Source: Candidatus Saccharibacteria bacterium UBA949
Lineage (GTDB): Bacteria; Patescibacteriota; Saccharimonadia; Saccharimonadales; Saccharimonadaceae
DNA length: 5,997 bases
Direction: 5' to 3'
Assembly (NCBI GenBank): GCA_002293245.1
Contig: DBCV01000003.1
Span: 43,750 to 49,746 of the forward strand
Shown here: positions 1 to 5,956 of the stretch, one piece after another
Layout of the letters: every line of letters starts with the position of its first letter
Numbering within the stretch: position 1 is the first letter of the stretch
Notes under the pieces: model-generated
Databases searched by the model: none
What the model was told of the DNA's origin: nothing
What the model saw: the letters and a program-made list of their open reading frames with translations, nothing else
Program-made: the position numbers and the translations under genes

Positions 1-1
1 C

Positions 2-856
2 GGGCGAAACCTAAAAATCGCCAAAAAACTAAGTTTCGCCCGCGGCGCCGCCCTCATCCACTCGCTCAAAGAAAAAGCTGCTCTGCGCGACAACGCGGGT
101 CGCGCACCGCTCGACGGCGGCTTTCAGCACAGGCAAATCACCGCTCAAATGGTCATCACCCCCATGCTCTTGGGCGAAAAAGTCTTTTTGCATATTATGA
201 ATCAAAGAATGGTGACCGGTAGCTTGTCCAAGCTGGGACTATCCGGCCGCGAACTCAATATCATGAAAACCGTCACACAACTCGACAAAGGCCTGGTCCT
301 TCTGCTCGGCGACGGCAAAAATACCACCGCTTTCAACCTACTCGCTGGATTTGATGCCACTACACTCAACGTTTCCACCGTTGAGTTCGCCGGCTCCTAC
401 CGGTTGCCGGGCGTCAACCAATTGGTTGCCGGGCGTGGCATCGCTACGGAAAAACTCCTCGACGCCGTGCTCCGCCAAAAATCCCACGTTGTTATGATTA
501 CTCAGCTCGACACGCCCGAGACGGCGCAAAAAGCTGTTGACGCCGCACTGCACCGGCTGGTTATCACCAGTGTACCAGTAGATGATCCGTTTGTCGCAAT
601 CGCCTTTCTCGAGGGTCTCGGCGTCCCACCATTCCTGCTCGCATCCGCCCTACGCATCATCTCCAGCCAAGGTCTAATAGTCGCCGACAAGGACACCAAG
701 CAACTCACTGGCCAATTTGAAATCATCCAAAACAACGATGTGTTATCCCATCTTATCGCTTGCGGCCTCTCCGCCCACGACTTAAAAGCCATGTACCAAG
801 AAACCGTCTGGCAGTTCCCGAGCAAACAAGACCTATCCAAAGGAACCGGAAAATGA
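2..856 (+). CDS. GspE/PilB-family secretion ATPase homologue, degenerate (pseudo-ATPase), 5' partial
   Basis: The reading frame is open from the left window edge (codons start at position 2) to TGA at 854-856. This gives 284 visible residues, so the start lies outside the window and the ATG at 149 is internal. The fold signature is that of type II secretion/type IV pilus assembly ATPases: a GRAPLDGG segment like the family LPQDGR motif, then TPMLLGEKVFLHIM like TPxxxGEKVVLRIL, then SYRLPGVNQ and GVPPFLLASAL. The catalytic motifs are altered. Where the family has GPTGSGKTTT there is a shortened GDGKNTT (308-328), keeping Lys but replacing the Mg-binding Thr with Asn. IEDPVEY is VEFAGSY. The Walker B GEIRD, with its catalytic Glu, is TQLDT (Gln at 503-505). 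The LHTND His box is VPVDD. The C-terminal tetracysteine zinc motif is absent. ATP hydrolysis is therefore unlikely. I infer a structural or regulatory paralogue in a pilus or secretion-like system. The frame is intact, so it is not an ordinary pseudogene. The next gene overlaps its stop codon. Confidence 0.8.
   Translation, partial: GRNLKIAKKLSFARGAALIHSLKEKAALRDNAGRAPLDGGFQHRQITAQMVITPMLLGEKVFLHIMNQRMVTGSLSKLGLSGRELNIMKTVTQLDKGLVLLLGDGKNTTAFNLLAGFDATTLNVSTVEFAGSYRLPGVNQLVAGRGIATEKLLDAVLRQKSHVVMITQLDTPETAQKAVDAALHRLVITSVPVDDPFVAIAFLEGLGVPPFLLASALRIISSQGLIVADKDTKQLTGQFEIIQNNDVLSHLIACGLSAHDLKAMYQETVWQFPSKQDLSKGTGK
364..436. repeat. Cluster of short inverted and direct repeats inside the degenerate ATPase gene
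   Basis: Three elements are packed into 73 bases. The first is a perfect 8-bp inverted repeat, ACTCAACG (364-371) and CGTTGAGT (379-386), with a 7-base loop. The second is a perfect 14-bp palindrome, CAACCAATTGGTTG (415-428). The third is a 13-bp direct repeat GGTTGCCGGGCGT at 402-414 and 424-436. The direct-repeat offset is 22 bases, so the copies are read in different codon frames and the repeat does not reflect a repeated peptide. The cluster lies in the coding region between the Walker A and Walker B equivalents. No function is assigned; chance or local duplication is possible. Confidence 0.5.
841..844 (+). promoter_or_regulatory. Ribosome-binding site of the PRC-barrel gene
   Basis: AGGA (within AAAGGAACC) lies eight bases before the ATG at 853, inside the last codons of the upstream gene. 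It decides the start in favour of 853 and, with the ATGA overlap, indicates translational coupling. Confidence 0.65.
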
Positions 857-1437
857 TTGCCGTAGCCAGCAAATTTAGCGAATACCGAGTCCTCAGCCTA
901 CACACCGGCGCACCAATTGCCGAAATTGACCGACCAATTATCGACCCAAAGAAATTCAAAATAATCGCTTTCGTTCTAAAAAACGGCATCGTCAATTCCA
1001 ATAACAACATTCTGCGCACAGAAGAGGTCCGCGAGATCGGCCTAGTTCACGATCGCATGGGTCTGATAATTAATTCGGCAGATGATCTGACGAACATTGA
1101 CGACGTTCCCAAGATCCAACAAACTGCCAACCTCGGCTTCAAACTCATCGGCCACAAAGTCATCTCTGCCCATGGTAAAAAACTAGGCGTTGTCAGTGAC
1201 TATCTTTTCGATAGCCTTTCGTTCATCATCCAGCAGATCGTCGCCCGACGGCCGCTCATTTACACTTTTAATAACCCAGAATTACTCATAAGCCGTACCC
1301 AAATTGCCGAAATCGACGACGACAAAATTACACTAAAAGACACTGCAACAGAAGTACCGCAACCGTCCGTGCTCCCAGCCAATACAGCACCTGATTTTAT
1401 CAACCCATTCCGCAAGGTCAAGAGCTCATCCGAATAA
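853..1437 (+). CDS. PRC-barrel domain protein (two tandem domains)
   Basis: This encodes a 194-aa protein starting at ATG 853, which overlaps the TGA of the upstream gene (ATGA). AAGGA just upstream, eight bases from the ATG, supports this start over the in-frame ATG at 760, which would lie deep inside the preceding gene. Residues about 8-80 (YRVLSLHTGAPIAEI...FKIIAFVL) and about 96-165 (LIGHKVISAHGKKLGVVSDY...) each look like a PRC-barrel: a short beta-barrel opening with a strand, a GxxIG/GxxLG-type turn and an acidic strand. The C-terminal 30 residues are Pro/Ser-rich and probably disordered. There is no signal peptide or membrane segment, so it should be cytosolic. PRC-barrels are small adaptor domains found in RimM, in photosynthetic reaction centre H subunits and in many uncharacterised proteins. 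No RimM-specific N-domain is present. Coupling to the degenerate ATPase suggests the two work together, but the function is unknown. Confidence 0.75.
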   Translation: MIAVASKFSEYRVLSLHTGAPIAEIDRPIIDPKKFKIIAFVLKNGIVNSNNNILRTEEVREIGLVHDRMGLIINSADDLTNIDDVPKIQQTANLGFKLIGHKVISAHGKKLGVVSDYLFDSLSFIIQQIVARRPLIYTFNNPELLISRTQIAEIDDDKITLKDTATEVPQPSVLPANTAPDFINPFRKVKSSSE

Positions 1438-2617
1438 GCACTCGCCGCACCACAGCCATCGCTGTATATGCTGCAAAAATCCGCTTCGGCCGATTACTGC
1501 TTTCTATGAATAATCTCGTCGCCCTAGCCACGTCGCCCTCCACCCGCCCGACCTCAATCCCATCGGTTTTCAATTTAGCAGCCACCGTTTCTGCTAGCAT
1601 CCCACTCACCATTTGCACTTTCTTCAACCCAGAAAAATCCACATCGTCTAGCCAACTCGCATCTCGCCCATCCGAATAGTTATTGTTCATCGCGATCATA
1701 AAGTCGTGCTTGTCTTCCGCAAAAAACTTCAACGCCGCCTCAAACCCTACCAAATTCTTGACCAACACTAATTGCACGCTCTGTCCGTCTATCACGAACT
1801 CCTCGCCCCGACCTTGGGCTGGTTCAATCTGCCCTAGTTTTTTCACCATCTTCGCCTCATTCAACTTATCACCCAAGACCGCCCAGCACAGCGCCATCGC
1901 CGCCGCCGCGTTCAAAGCATTGTATTCCCCCGTCAGCTTTAGCTGTACCTCATAACTCTTGTCTCCCATACTATACGTCGCTCGCCCCTCATCATAATTA
2001 TCCAAGCTCACATCTATCGCCCCGTCCAGCGCCTGCCCACCCTCCGCACCAAAACCGCCAACTCGCGGGCCACCCAAGTCCCCAAACTGCAGCAGTTCAT
2101 CGTCACGATTCACGACCACGCACTCCTTGGTTTTTTCTGCAACCTGTCGCAACAAACCTGCTACACGTTCTACGCCGCCAAACCGATCCTTTTGATCTTC
2201 CGCTACATTCAGTGCCAAAAAATAATCCGGGGCCACCGCATTCGCGAACTTCAACGCATGCGCCTCGTCTAGCTCCAGAACGGCGATGTCGGCGTCCAGC
2301 TTCCCGTGCAGATTTATCCTTTCCAAAAGTGCCGCTATCACTCCTCGCATAAAATTGCTGCCAGTGCGATTAGTAAAAACCTTCAAACCCTGGGCCTCCA
2401 ACAACTCTACCGCCACCTTTGTTGTGGTTGTTTTGCCATTAGTGCCGCTAATCACCGCCACCCCTTTGGGCAGCTGTGCCAAAGCATCACGCATAAAACC
2501 CTTGTCCAATTTTTCCACTACCAAGCCCGGCAAAGCCGAACCTCCCCCTCTCAACTTCGCTGCACTCCGCGCTAACTTGCCCACCACAACCGAAGACCTT
2601 TTAACTGCTTTTTTCAT
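1418..2617 (-). CDS. murT: MurT-like lipid II isoglutaminyl synthase, Mur ligase subunit
   Basis: This encodes a 399-aa protein from ATG 2617; the TTG two codons upstream is a less likely start. It belongs to the Mur ligase superfamily, MurT branch (central Mur domain plus C-terminal DUF1727). In MurT/GatD complexes, MurT activates the D-Glu alpha-carboxylate of lipid II with ATP and GatD supplies ammonia from glutamine, amidating the stem peptide at the cytoplasmic face. Visible motifs are the P-loop GTNGKT (residues 58-63), ELDE (115-118), DQKDRFG (141-147), GEYNALNAAAA in the central domain, and DGRDASW (316-322) in the C-terminal domain. The last contains the Asp region that, in Gram-positive MurT, contacts and completes the GatD active site. 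The four-Cys zinc knuckle inserted in staphylococcal MurT is missing, and no GatD gene adjoins. The gene converges on the PRC-barrel gene with a 20-bp overlap and diverges from the L,D-transpeptidase gene, so it appears monocistronic here. The family call is firm; in vivo amidation is inferred. Confidence 0.88.
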   Translation of the reverse strand: MKKAVKRSSVVVGKLARSAAKLRGGGSALPGLVVEKLDKGFMRDALAQLPKGVAVISGTNGKTTTTKVAVELLEAQGLKVFTNRTGSNFMRGVIAALLERINLHGKLDADIAVLELDEAHALKFANAVAPDYFLALNVAEDQKDRFGGVERVAGLLRQVAEKTKECVVVNRDDELLQFGDLGGPRVGGFGAEGGQALDGAIDVSLDNYDEGRATYSMGDKSYEVQLKLTGEYNALNAAAAMALCWAVLGDKLNEAKMVKKLGQIEPAQGRGEEFVIDGQSVQLVLVKNLVGFEAALKFFAEDKHDFMIAMNNNYSDGRDASWLDDVDFSGLKKVQMVSGMLAETVAAKLKTDGIEVGRVEGDVARATRLFIESSNRPKRIFAAYTAMAVVRRVLIRMSS

Positions 2618-2626
2618 ATACAATAT

Positions 2627-2635
2627 ATTATATCA
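2627..2635 (-). promoter_or_regulatory. Extended -10 promoter of murT, nearly leaderless
   Basis: On the minus strand TGATATAAT (2635 to 2627) is a perfect TGnTATAAT extended -10. No good -35 is seen at normal spacing, which fits extended -10 promoters. Transcription should begin around 2620, only about three bases before the ATG at 2617. The stretch between holds no Shine-Dalgarno sequence, so the mRNA is predicted to be leaderless or nearly so. Confidence 0.6.
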
Positions 2636-2648
2636 TGTAAAATTTCGC

Positions 2649-2677
2649 TTGCACTAACCTCTCCAATACTATATAAT
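2649..2677 (+). promoter_or_regulatory. Sigma-70-type promoter of the L,D-transpeptidase/recX operon
   Basis: TTGCAC (2649-2654) is a partial -35 match, followed by 17 bases and a perfect TATAAT -10 (2672-2677). The predicted start is near 2684, giving a leader of about 27 bases. The -10 is flanked by 5-bp inverted arms ATACT (2666-2670) and AGTAT (2679-2683), a possible but weak operator. It is back to back with the murT promoter, so both peptidoglycan genes are controlled from the same 90-base gap. Confidence 0.65.
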
Positions 2678-2695
2678 GAGTATAAGAAAAAAGTC

Positions 2696-2701
2696 GAGGG
2701 G
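2696..2701 (+). promoter_or_regulatory. Strong ribosome-binding site of the L,D-transpeptidase gene
   Basis: GAGGGG lies nine bases before the ATG at 2711 and fixes this start. It contrasts with the absence of any such site on the murT side of the same gap. Confidence 0.75.
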
Positions 2702-2710
2702 AAATAAAAC

Positions 2711-4225
2711 ATGAGCGAAACTGGCAAGGTTGTGGGGTTGTTCGGTGGTGGCCTGAGCGCCAAACCAAAACCCAAAAACGGTGGCAAAATTCGCAAGCCC
2801 GCCAAAATACCCGGTGTAATGACGAACGAGCCCGGAACGGAAACCACCACCAAGCAAAAACTGCTCCTGATAGTAGGCACAGGCTTAATAGTCGCCCTAG
2901 TTTTTTCTGGCACTATTTTCGGAGTAAATCTCGTTCACCAAGACAAGGCCCTGCCGCGCACCGAACTATCCGGCATTGATGTCGGGGGCAAATCCCGCCC
3001 GGAGCTAATCGAAGTCGCGAACGACCTGGACGACCAGCTCCGGATTATCATCACCAACGACGGCAAAACTGCCCAACCGACTTTGGCCGAGCTCAACGTC
3101 CAGCTGGATCGCAACAAAACTGCCGATAATGCCATCACCCTCAATGGCACTCGCAACATGCTTACGCCATTCCTGATATGGCAACCCCACCTAGCCGATG
3201 TTTCAGCCAAGTACGATGCTGCCTCACTCAAAGAATATCTCAAAAAGGCTTTCCCTGATAGTTTCTCCGACCCCACCGATGCCCGAATCGAGTGGAATGG
3301 CGAATCAAATAGCTTCCAGGCTATTCCCGCAATCCCCGAGCGCCTAATCGATCCCGAACAGCTAATACAATCCATCGACCGCGTACTTTCCAGTCCCACC
3401 ACCAACAAAACCGCCCAAGTAGCGGTAAAAACAACCCAAAGACAGCCCGTAATTAACGACACTAAAGCCGCCGAGGCAGTGGACTATATAAACGCCCGAC
3501 TTGGTCGAGCTATTCAGCTCTACGTTGATGGCCGGATCGCCTACCACTCCACGCCAGCCGAAATCGCCGATTGGGTTAAAATAAACTTTAATAGACAAAC
3601 CAGCAAATACGATGTAGCGTTCGACGTAGATAAGATTGAACAAAAAATCCGCTCCGACATGGCTGGGTCCGTGTCTGATGCCACACGGGACCAAATTAAT
3701 TTCGCCAGCAGCGATGGTCGCACCATAGTTTTGCAGGCCGGTCAAAGTGGCTACGGTGTCACCAACGCACGCGAAGCCGCCGAAGCCATCAACCAAGCTC
3801 TTGACTCCAACCAAGACCTCAACTATAACTTAGCCTTTGACCGCACCGATTTCCAAACTCAAACTATTCAGGACACCGGGGAGCATTGGATGGAGGTTAA
3901 CCTAACCAACCAGACCGCCACTATGCACTCAGGAGACGTAGCTATCATGACCTATTCAATTTCTTCTGGCAAGCCCGGGATCGGCGTCACCTATCCCGGC
4001 ACCTTCCACATCACCTGGCAAGCTCGTATTCGCGACATGCCCGATATGCCCAATGTTGAATGGATTTCTTACTTTGACGTCGAAGGCCGAGCCTTTCACG
4101 CCACCTATTGGCATTCAAACTTTGGCCAGCCAATGTCCCACGGCTGCATCAACATGACCTACCTGGCAGCCGAAGCCGTCTATTGGTTTGTTCAGCCCGG
4201 AAGCCGGGTGGAGATTCATTGGTGA
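2711..4225 (+). CDS. Membrane-anchored L,D-transpeptidase (YkuD domain) with PG_binding_4-like repeats
   Basis: This encodes a 504-aa type II membrane protein. Residues 1-50 are a basic Gly/Pro/Lys-rich cytoplasmic tail; residues 51-75 are one hydrophobic membrane segment; the rest should be outside the membrane. From about residue 83 (TELSGIDVGGKSRPEL) to about 385 there are two repeats of the VanW-associated putative peptidoglycan-binding type (PG_binding_4), the second starting near the segment KAAEAVDYINARLG. Residues about 390-504 form the YkuD catalytic domain: SSGKPG and YPGTFHI, then His463, the segment TYWHSNFGQPM, and SHGCINM with nucleophile Cys479 (codon 4145-4147) and His477. L,D-transpeptidases form 3-3 crosslinks between meso-DAP or equivalent residues, or attach other molecules to peptidoglycan. 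The usual HG before TYWH is HA here, a mild deviation. ATG 2711 is supported by GAGGGG. The TGA stop overlaps the GTG start of recX (GTGA). The divergent neighbour murT also acts on peptidoglycan. Confidence 0.88.
   Translation: MSETGKVVGLFGGGLSAKPKPKNGGKIRKPAKIPGVMTNEPGTETTTKQKLLLIVGTGLIVALVFSGTIFGVNLVHQDKALPRTELSGIDVGGKSRPELIEVANDLDDQLRIIITNDGKTAQPTLAELNVQLDRNKTADNAITLNGTRNMLTPFLIWQPHLADVSAKYDAASLKEYLKKAFPDSFSDPTDARIEWNGESNSFQAIPAIPERLIDPEQLIQSIDRVLSSPTTNKTAQVAVKTTQRQPVINDTKAAEAVDYINARLGRAIQLYVDGRIAYHSTPAEIADWVKINFNRQTSKYDVAFDVDKIEQKIRSDMAGSVSDATRDQINFASSDGRTIVLQAGQSGYGVTNAREAAEAINQALDSNQDLNYNLAFDRTDFQTQTIQDTGEHWMEVNLTNQTATMHSGDVAIMTYSISSGKPGIGVTYPGTFHITWQARIRDMPDMPNVEWISYFDVEGRAFHATYWHSNFGQPMSHGCINMTYLAAEAVYWFVQPGSRVEIHW
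4210..4213 (+). promoter_or_regulatory. Ribosome-binding site deciding the recX GTG start
   Basis: GGAG (within GGGTGGAG) lies eight bases before the GTG at 4222. It supports GTG over the in-frame ATG at 4108, which is buried in the catalytic-domain coding region of the upstream gene. Confidence 0.7.
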
Positions 4226-4854
4226 GAAAGATTACTGCAGTCCGCGGACAGACCAAAAACCCCAATCGTGTCAATGTGAATATCGACGGCAAATACGAGC
4301 TGAGCCTGGATATTTCCCAGGTAATTGACTTAGGGCTCAAGGTCGGGCAAGAACTCACCGACAGTGATGTAGATAAGCTAAAGGGGGAGAGCGAATTCGG
4401 CAAAATCTATCTGCGGGCATTAGAGTATGCACTGATGCGACCACGCAGCGAAAAAGAGGTGCGCGACTACCTCCGCCGCAAACTATTGTCGCGCCCCAAA
4501 GCCGCCGTTCAAATAATCACCCAGGCGGTACTCGATAAGCTAATCGAAAAAGGCTACGTTGACGATGAAAAAATGGCGCAATTTTGGGTAGAAAACCGCC
4601 GAGCAGCCAAGGGCACTTCGGCCCGCAAACTCCGCGCCGAACTAGCCGCAAAAGGCATCGACCCGAGTGTCATAGACAAAACCCTGGGCAACTCCGGCAG
4701 AAACGATTCAGCAGAAATCCAAAAAATCATCGCCAAGAAATTCCAACGCTACCCGGACCAGAACAAGTTTGCCCAGTATCTTATGCGCCAGGGCTTCGAC
4801 TACGAGCTAGCTAAGGAAGCTATTGCTCAATTCCTTGCTGAACATAAGTCGTAA
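4222..4854 (+). CDS. recX: Regulatory protein RecX
   Basis: This encodes a 210-aa protein starting at GTG 4222, overlapping the preceding TGA (GTGA) and preceded by GGAG. RecX binds RecA filaments and modulates recombination and SOS activity in the cytosol. The N-terminal ~65 residues (ITAVRGQTKNPNRVNVNIDG, then ELSLD and a GLKVGQEL turn) match the beta-rich extension of Firmicute-type RecX. The helical repeats follow: ALMRPRSEKEVRDYLRRKLL with the hallmark RS-EKE-RDYL motif, then LIEKGYVDDEKMAQFWVENR, then the segment KGTSARKLRAELAAKGIDPSVID, and a final repeat ending LMRQGFDYELAKEAIAQFL. Length is in the normal range. recA is not in the window; recX is instead joined to an L,D-transpeptidase gene. 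The last 35 bases overlap the convergent membrane-protein gene. Confidence 0.9.
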   Translation: MRKITAVRGQTKNPNRVNVNIDGKYELSLDISQVIDLGLKVGQELTDSDVDKLKGESEFGKIYLRALEYALMRPRSEKEVRDYLRRKLLSRPKAAVQIITQAVLDKLIEKGYVDDEKMAQFWVENRRAAKGTSARKLRAELAAKGIDPSVIDKTLGNSGRNDSAEIQKIIAKKFQRYPDQNKFAQYLMRQGFDYELAKEAIAQFLAEHKS

Positions 4855-5917
4855 TTGCAAAACCCCATTTCTTCACAATACTCACTGGTAAATAATTACC
4901 GACGGGCGCGATATCACTATCGTTCCCAGAGCGAGCAACTGTCACAATTCTCCCCGCCGCACTGTCACCCAATCCCCCATATTGCATACTGCAATAACTC
5001 GGAATATATTCGGCTAGTTGCGTATAGTCAGCATACTCGCCAACCACCACCACCGTGTTCTCACGGCAAGCATCCGGCTTTATGACCTCCGCTAATTCGC
5101 TCACATCCGGTATGCTCATATTGCCGGTATCATTCAACACGCCTGTACTTTCCGCCAAACTACTCATGCCCAGCATCAACAATATCACAAACCAAACATA
5201 GGCCATGTAACCGATTCGCCGTAGTTTTTGGTGACCGTTTTTAATCAGAAGATGGAGCAAAATCGCCAAACCCGCATAATCAAAAATGGTAAACCAAGCC
5301 AACCAGCCCTGCAAATACACTCTGGCACCAAAGAACGGATTAGCCACCACCGCTAAGACCAAAACTGGCGCAGTTGCCATGCCAATAAACAATCTCCGGG
5401 CAAAAAACCGATTTTCGCTGCGATGTCGCCAAGCCAAAATACTGGCGAAAATCAATATCAACGCAACAATCGCCAAGTAAAACCAATCTGTGCCCACAAG
5501 ACTCCATGGTGATTTGTATAGCAGGCCAAAAGAGAATACGCCAAGCAACTGCTCAGCACCAAGATGCTGTCGCACCATAAGAGGATCGCTACCGACCTTA
5601 AATAACAAGAAAATGCTCCCCAAGGCCAGTAGCCCGCCAATAGCCCATAGCCATCGCCACTTCTTTTCATGCGCCAGTAGCACCGCATAAACCGCCAAAA
5701 CCACCAGCAAGGTCATAAGCGAGCAAAGCCCACCCATAAAACCATATTCCACTAAGAGCGGAGCAATCAACAAAATCGGCAGGCAAAATGCTGCCGCCCT
5801 GGCACCAAAAACTTTCTTGACAAGCATCGCCATCATACCGATCGCCAACCCCAAACATATCAAACTCAAAACCTGATCAGACACCAGTTGGCCGCCCACC
5901 AGAATGAAACCAATCAA
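4820..5917 (-). CDS. Polytopic membrane protein, probably GT-C-like glycosyltransferase, apparently lacking its N-terminus
   Basis: The open frame runs from a stop at 5942-5944 to TAG at 4820-4822 on the minus strand. The only early start candidate is TTG at 5917 (365 aa), with no ribosome-binding site. About eight hydrophobic segments are visible, near residues 15-34, 42-60, 63-82, 88-106, 145-163, 175-193, 205-225 and 236-254. A soluble C-terminal domain of about 110 residues follows, with two cysteines (284 and 309). The pattern VKKVFGARAAAFCLPILLIAPLLVEYGFMG resembles the second to third membrane segments of GT39/PMT-like GT-C glycosyltransferases, where family members read RRLFGRRAALLAALLLALSP. 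Those proteins have an earlier membrane segment and an acidic catalytic loop, which are missing here. The product may be a truncated enzyme or pseudogene fragment, or a distinct shorter family. GT-C assignment is tentative; the polytopic membrane nature is firm. Its 3' end overlaps recX by 35 bp. Confidence 0.6.
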   Translation of the reverse strand: MIGFILVGGQLVSDQVLSLICLGLAIGMMAMLVKKVFGARAAAFCLPILLIAPLLVEYGFMGGLCSLMTLLVVLAVYAVLLAHEKKWRWLWAIGGLLALGSIFLLFKVGSDPLMVRQHLGAEQLLGVFSFGLLYKSPWSLVGTDWFYLAIVALILIFASILAWRHRSENRFFARRLFIGMATAPVLVLAVVANPFFGARVYLQGWLAWFTIFDYAGLAILLHLLIKNGHQKLRRIGYMAYVWFVILLMLGMSSLAESTGVLNDTGNMSIPDVSELAEVIKPDACRENTVVVVGEYADYTQLAEYIPSYCSMQYGGLGDSAAGRIVTVARSGNDSDIAPVGNYLPVSIVKKWGFAITTYVQQGIEQ

Positions 5918-5927
5918 AAACTCGATA

Positions 5928-5956
5928 AAGTATGAGAAAAGTTATCTTTTTAGCAA
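5928..5956 (-). promoter_or_regulatory. Weak candidate promoter for the minus-strand membrane protein
   Basis: On the minus strand TTGCTA (5956-5951), a 17-base spacer and CATACT (5933-5928) each match consensus at four of six positions. The predicted start would be near 5921, again almost abutting the candidate TTG at 5917. The -35 lies inside the divergent lipoprotein reading frame. Such a match can easily occur by chance. Confidence 0.2.

Noticed and set aside
760..852. Longer start for the PRC-barrel gene at ATG 760
   Set aside because: It would overlap the upstream gene by about 95 bases in another frame; ATG 853 has AAGGA and a typical ATGA coupling overlap, and the PRC-barrel homology begins after it.
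2..856. Treating the degenerate ATPase as a frameshifted pseudogene
   Set aside because: The frame is continuous through all conserved blocks with no internal stop; only catalytic residues are changed.
1452..1465. Hairpin ACAGC-CATC-GCTGT just past the PRC-barrel stop as a terminator
   Set aside because: The stem is only five base pairs, no T-run follows, and it is inside murT coding sequence.
2286..2657. Plus-strand open frame of 123 codons antisense to murT
   Set aside because: It is a shadow of murT; the peptide has no recognisable domain and the minus-strand frame carries all the Mur ligase motifs.
3362..3814. Minus-strand open frame opposite the L,D-transpeptidase
   Set aside because: It is low-complexity Gly/Val-rich shadow translation with no ribosome-binding site, opposite a well-supported gene.
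4108..4221. Longer start for recX at ATG 4108
   Set aside because: It lies over the catalytic SHGC region of the L,D-transpeptidase; GTG 4222 has GGAG and RecX homology begins there.
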